From the NCBI GenBank assembly GCA_012517995.1, contig JAAYTS010000003.1, forward strand, positions 1-34,960: a stretch of 34,960 nt of DNA, written 5' to 3'. Shown in pieces: positions 34,831 through 34,960 of the stretch. Positions within the stretch are counted from its first letter, which is position 1, and each line of letters begins with the position of its first letter. The notes below the pieces were generated by a model. The model did not search any database and had not been told where the DNA came from. It saw nothing but the letters and a program-made list of their open reading frames with translations. The stretch comes from Clostridium sp. GTDB lineage: Bacteria > Bacillota > Clostridia > Acetivibrionales > Acetivibrionaceae. Position numbers and translations under genes: made by a program.

Positions 34831-34960
34831 ATGTTACTAAAGGATATAATTAAAGGACTAGATATTATAGAGATAATTGGAGATGCTAATATTGAAATTA
34901 AAGATATTGTTTATGATTCCCGAAAAGCTAGGGAAGGTTCTTTGTTTGTCTGTATTGACG
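34831..34960 (+). CDS. murE: UDP-N-acetylmuramyl-tripeptide synthetase MurE (3' partial)
   Basis: Only the first 43 codons are in the window. GGAGGATTTT places a strong ribosome site before ATG 34831. The product begins MLLKDIIKGLDIIEIIG and reaches IVYDSRKAREGSLFVCID, matching the Mur ligase N-terminal pattern (YDSR...G.LFV). Position after the class B PBP is where MurE lies in the Firmicute cluster. MurE adds the third stem-peptide residue (usually diaminopimelate in Clostridia) to UDP-MurNAc-dipeptide. Catalytic domains are outside the window. Confidence 0.9.
   Translation, partial: MLLKDIIKGLDIIEIIGDANIEIKDIVYDSRKAREGSLFVCID

Noticed and set aside
1..34960. Mobile elements, CRISPR arrays, tRNA or rRNA genes, phage or defence systems
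   Set aside because: No transposase, integrase, repeat-spacer pattern, cloverleaf or defence-type gene was seen. All sizeable plus-strand frames fit core chromosomal functions.

Overview
The window is about 35 kb of AT-rich DNA, packed with genes almost entirely on the plus strand. It comes from an endospore-forming, low-GC Gram-positive bacterium of the class Clostridia. The evidence is PolC-type DNA polymerase III, a GerA-type germinant receptor operon, a YtvI-like sporulation membrane protein, a Spo0E-type phosphatase, an S-layer-homology protein, a threonine T-box, strong AGGAGG ribosome binding sites, and the Firmicute gene orders around nusA-infB and mraZ-murE. I cannot name the genus. 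There are no rRNA or tRNA genes, CRISPR arrays, insertion sequences or phage genes. This is core chromosome, not an accessory island.

Layout. (1) 1-4640: the end of a YtvI-like permease gene, then a consensus promoter and threonine T-box leader driving thrS, with thyA and folA tightly joined behind it. (2) 4793-7481: an exported SLH-domain protein and a DUF362 protein, each followed by a hairpin. (3) 7545-11580: a germinant receptor operon in the order A-C-small membrane protein-B. (4) 11680-25752: polC, then a promoter and leader hairpin, then rimP-nusA-rnpM-ylxQ-infB-rbfA-nrnA-truB-ribF and a conserved gene of unknown function. This is a transcription, translation and RNA-processing superoperon with many overlapping starts. 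(5) 25753-26194: a bidirectional terminator, a 57-residue minus-strand membrane peptide gene and an AT-rich divergent spacer. (6) 26195-29706: the yfmF/yfmH M16 peptidase pair and lgt. (7) 29739-30125: a short Spo0E-like gene with its own consensus promoter and terminator. (8) 30148-34960: the start of the division and cell wall cluster. It has a promoter, a five-copy MraZ operator, mraZ, rsmH, an unusual 406-base spacer, ftsL, a PASTA-containing class B penicillin-binding protein, and the start of murE.

Several start codons were moved from the longest open frame because the Shine-Dalgarno sequence dictates another position (gerA, rimP, nusA, rnpM, infB, rbfA, truB, ftsL, the penicillin-binding protein). 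Three genes shorter than 60 codons were found by reading the spacers: the Spo0E homologue, the minus-strand 57-residue peptide, and a doubtful 29-residue basic peptide.

The least explained structure is the rsmH-ftsL spacer. It carries eight copies of an ACAAAAG-type motif spaced 22-25 nt apart, flanked by two hairpins. I see no obviously new multi-gene system. The best leads are that array, the T-box control of thymidylate genes, the MraZ operator array, the very long charged linker in IF-2, and the unknown 305-residue protein after ribF.
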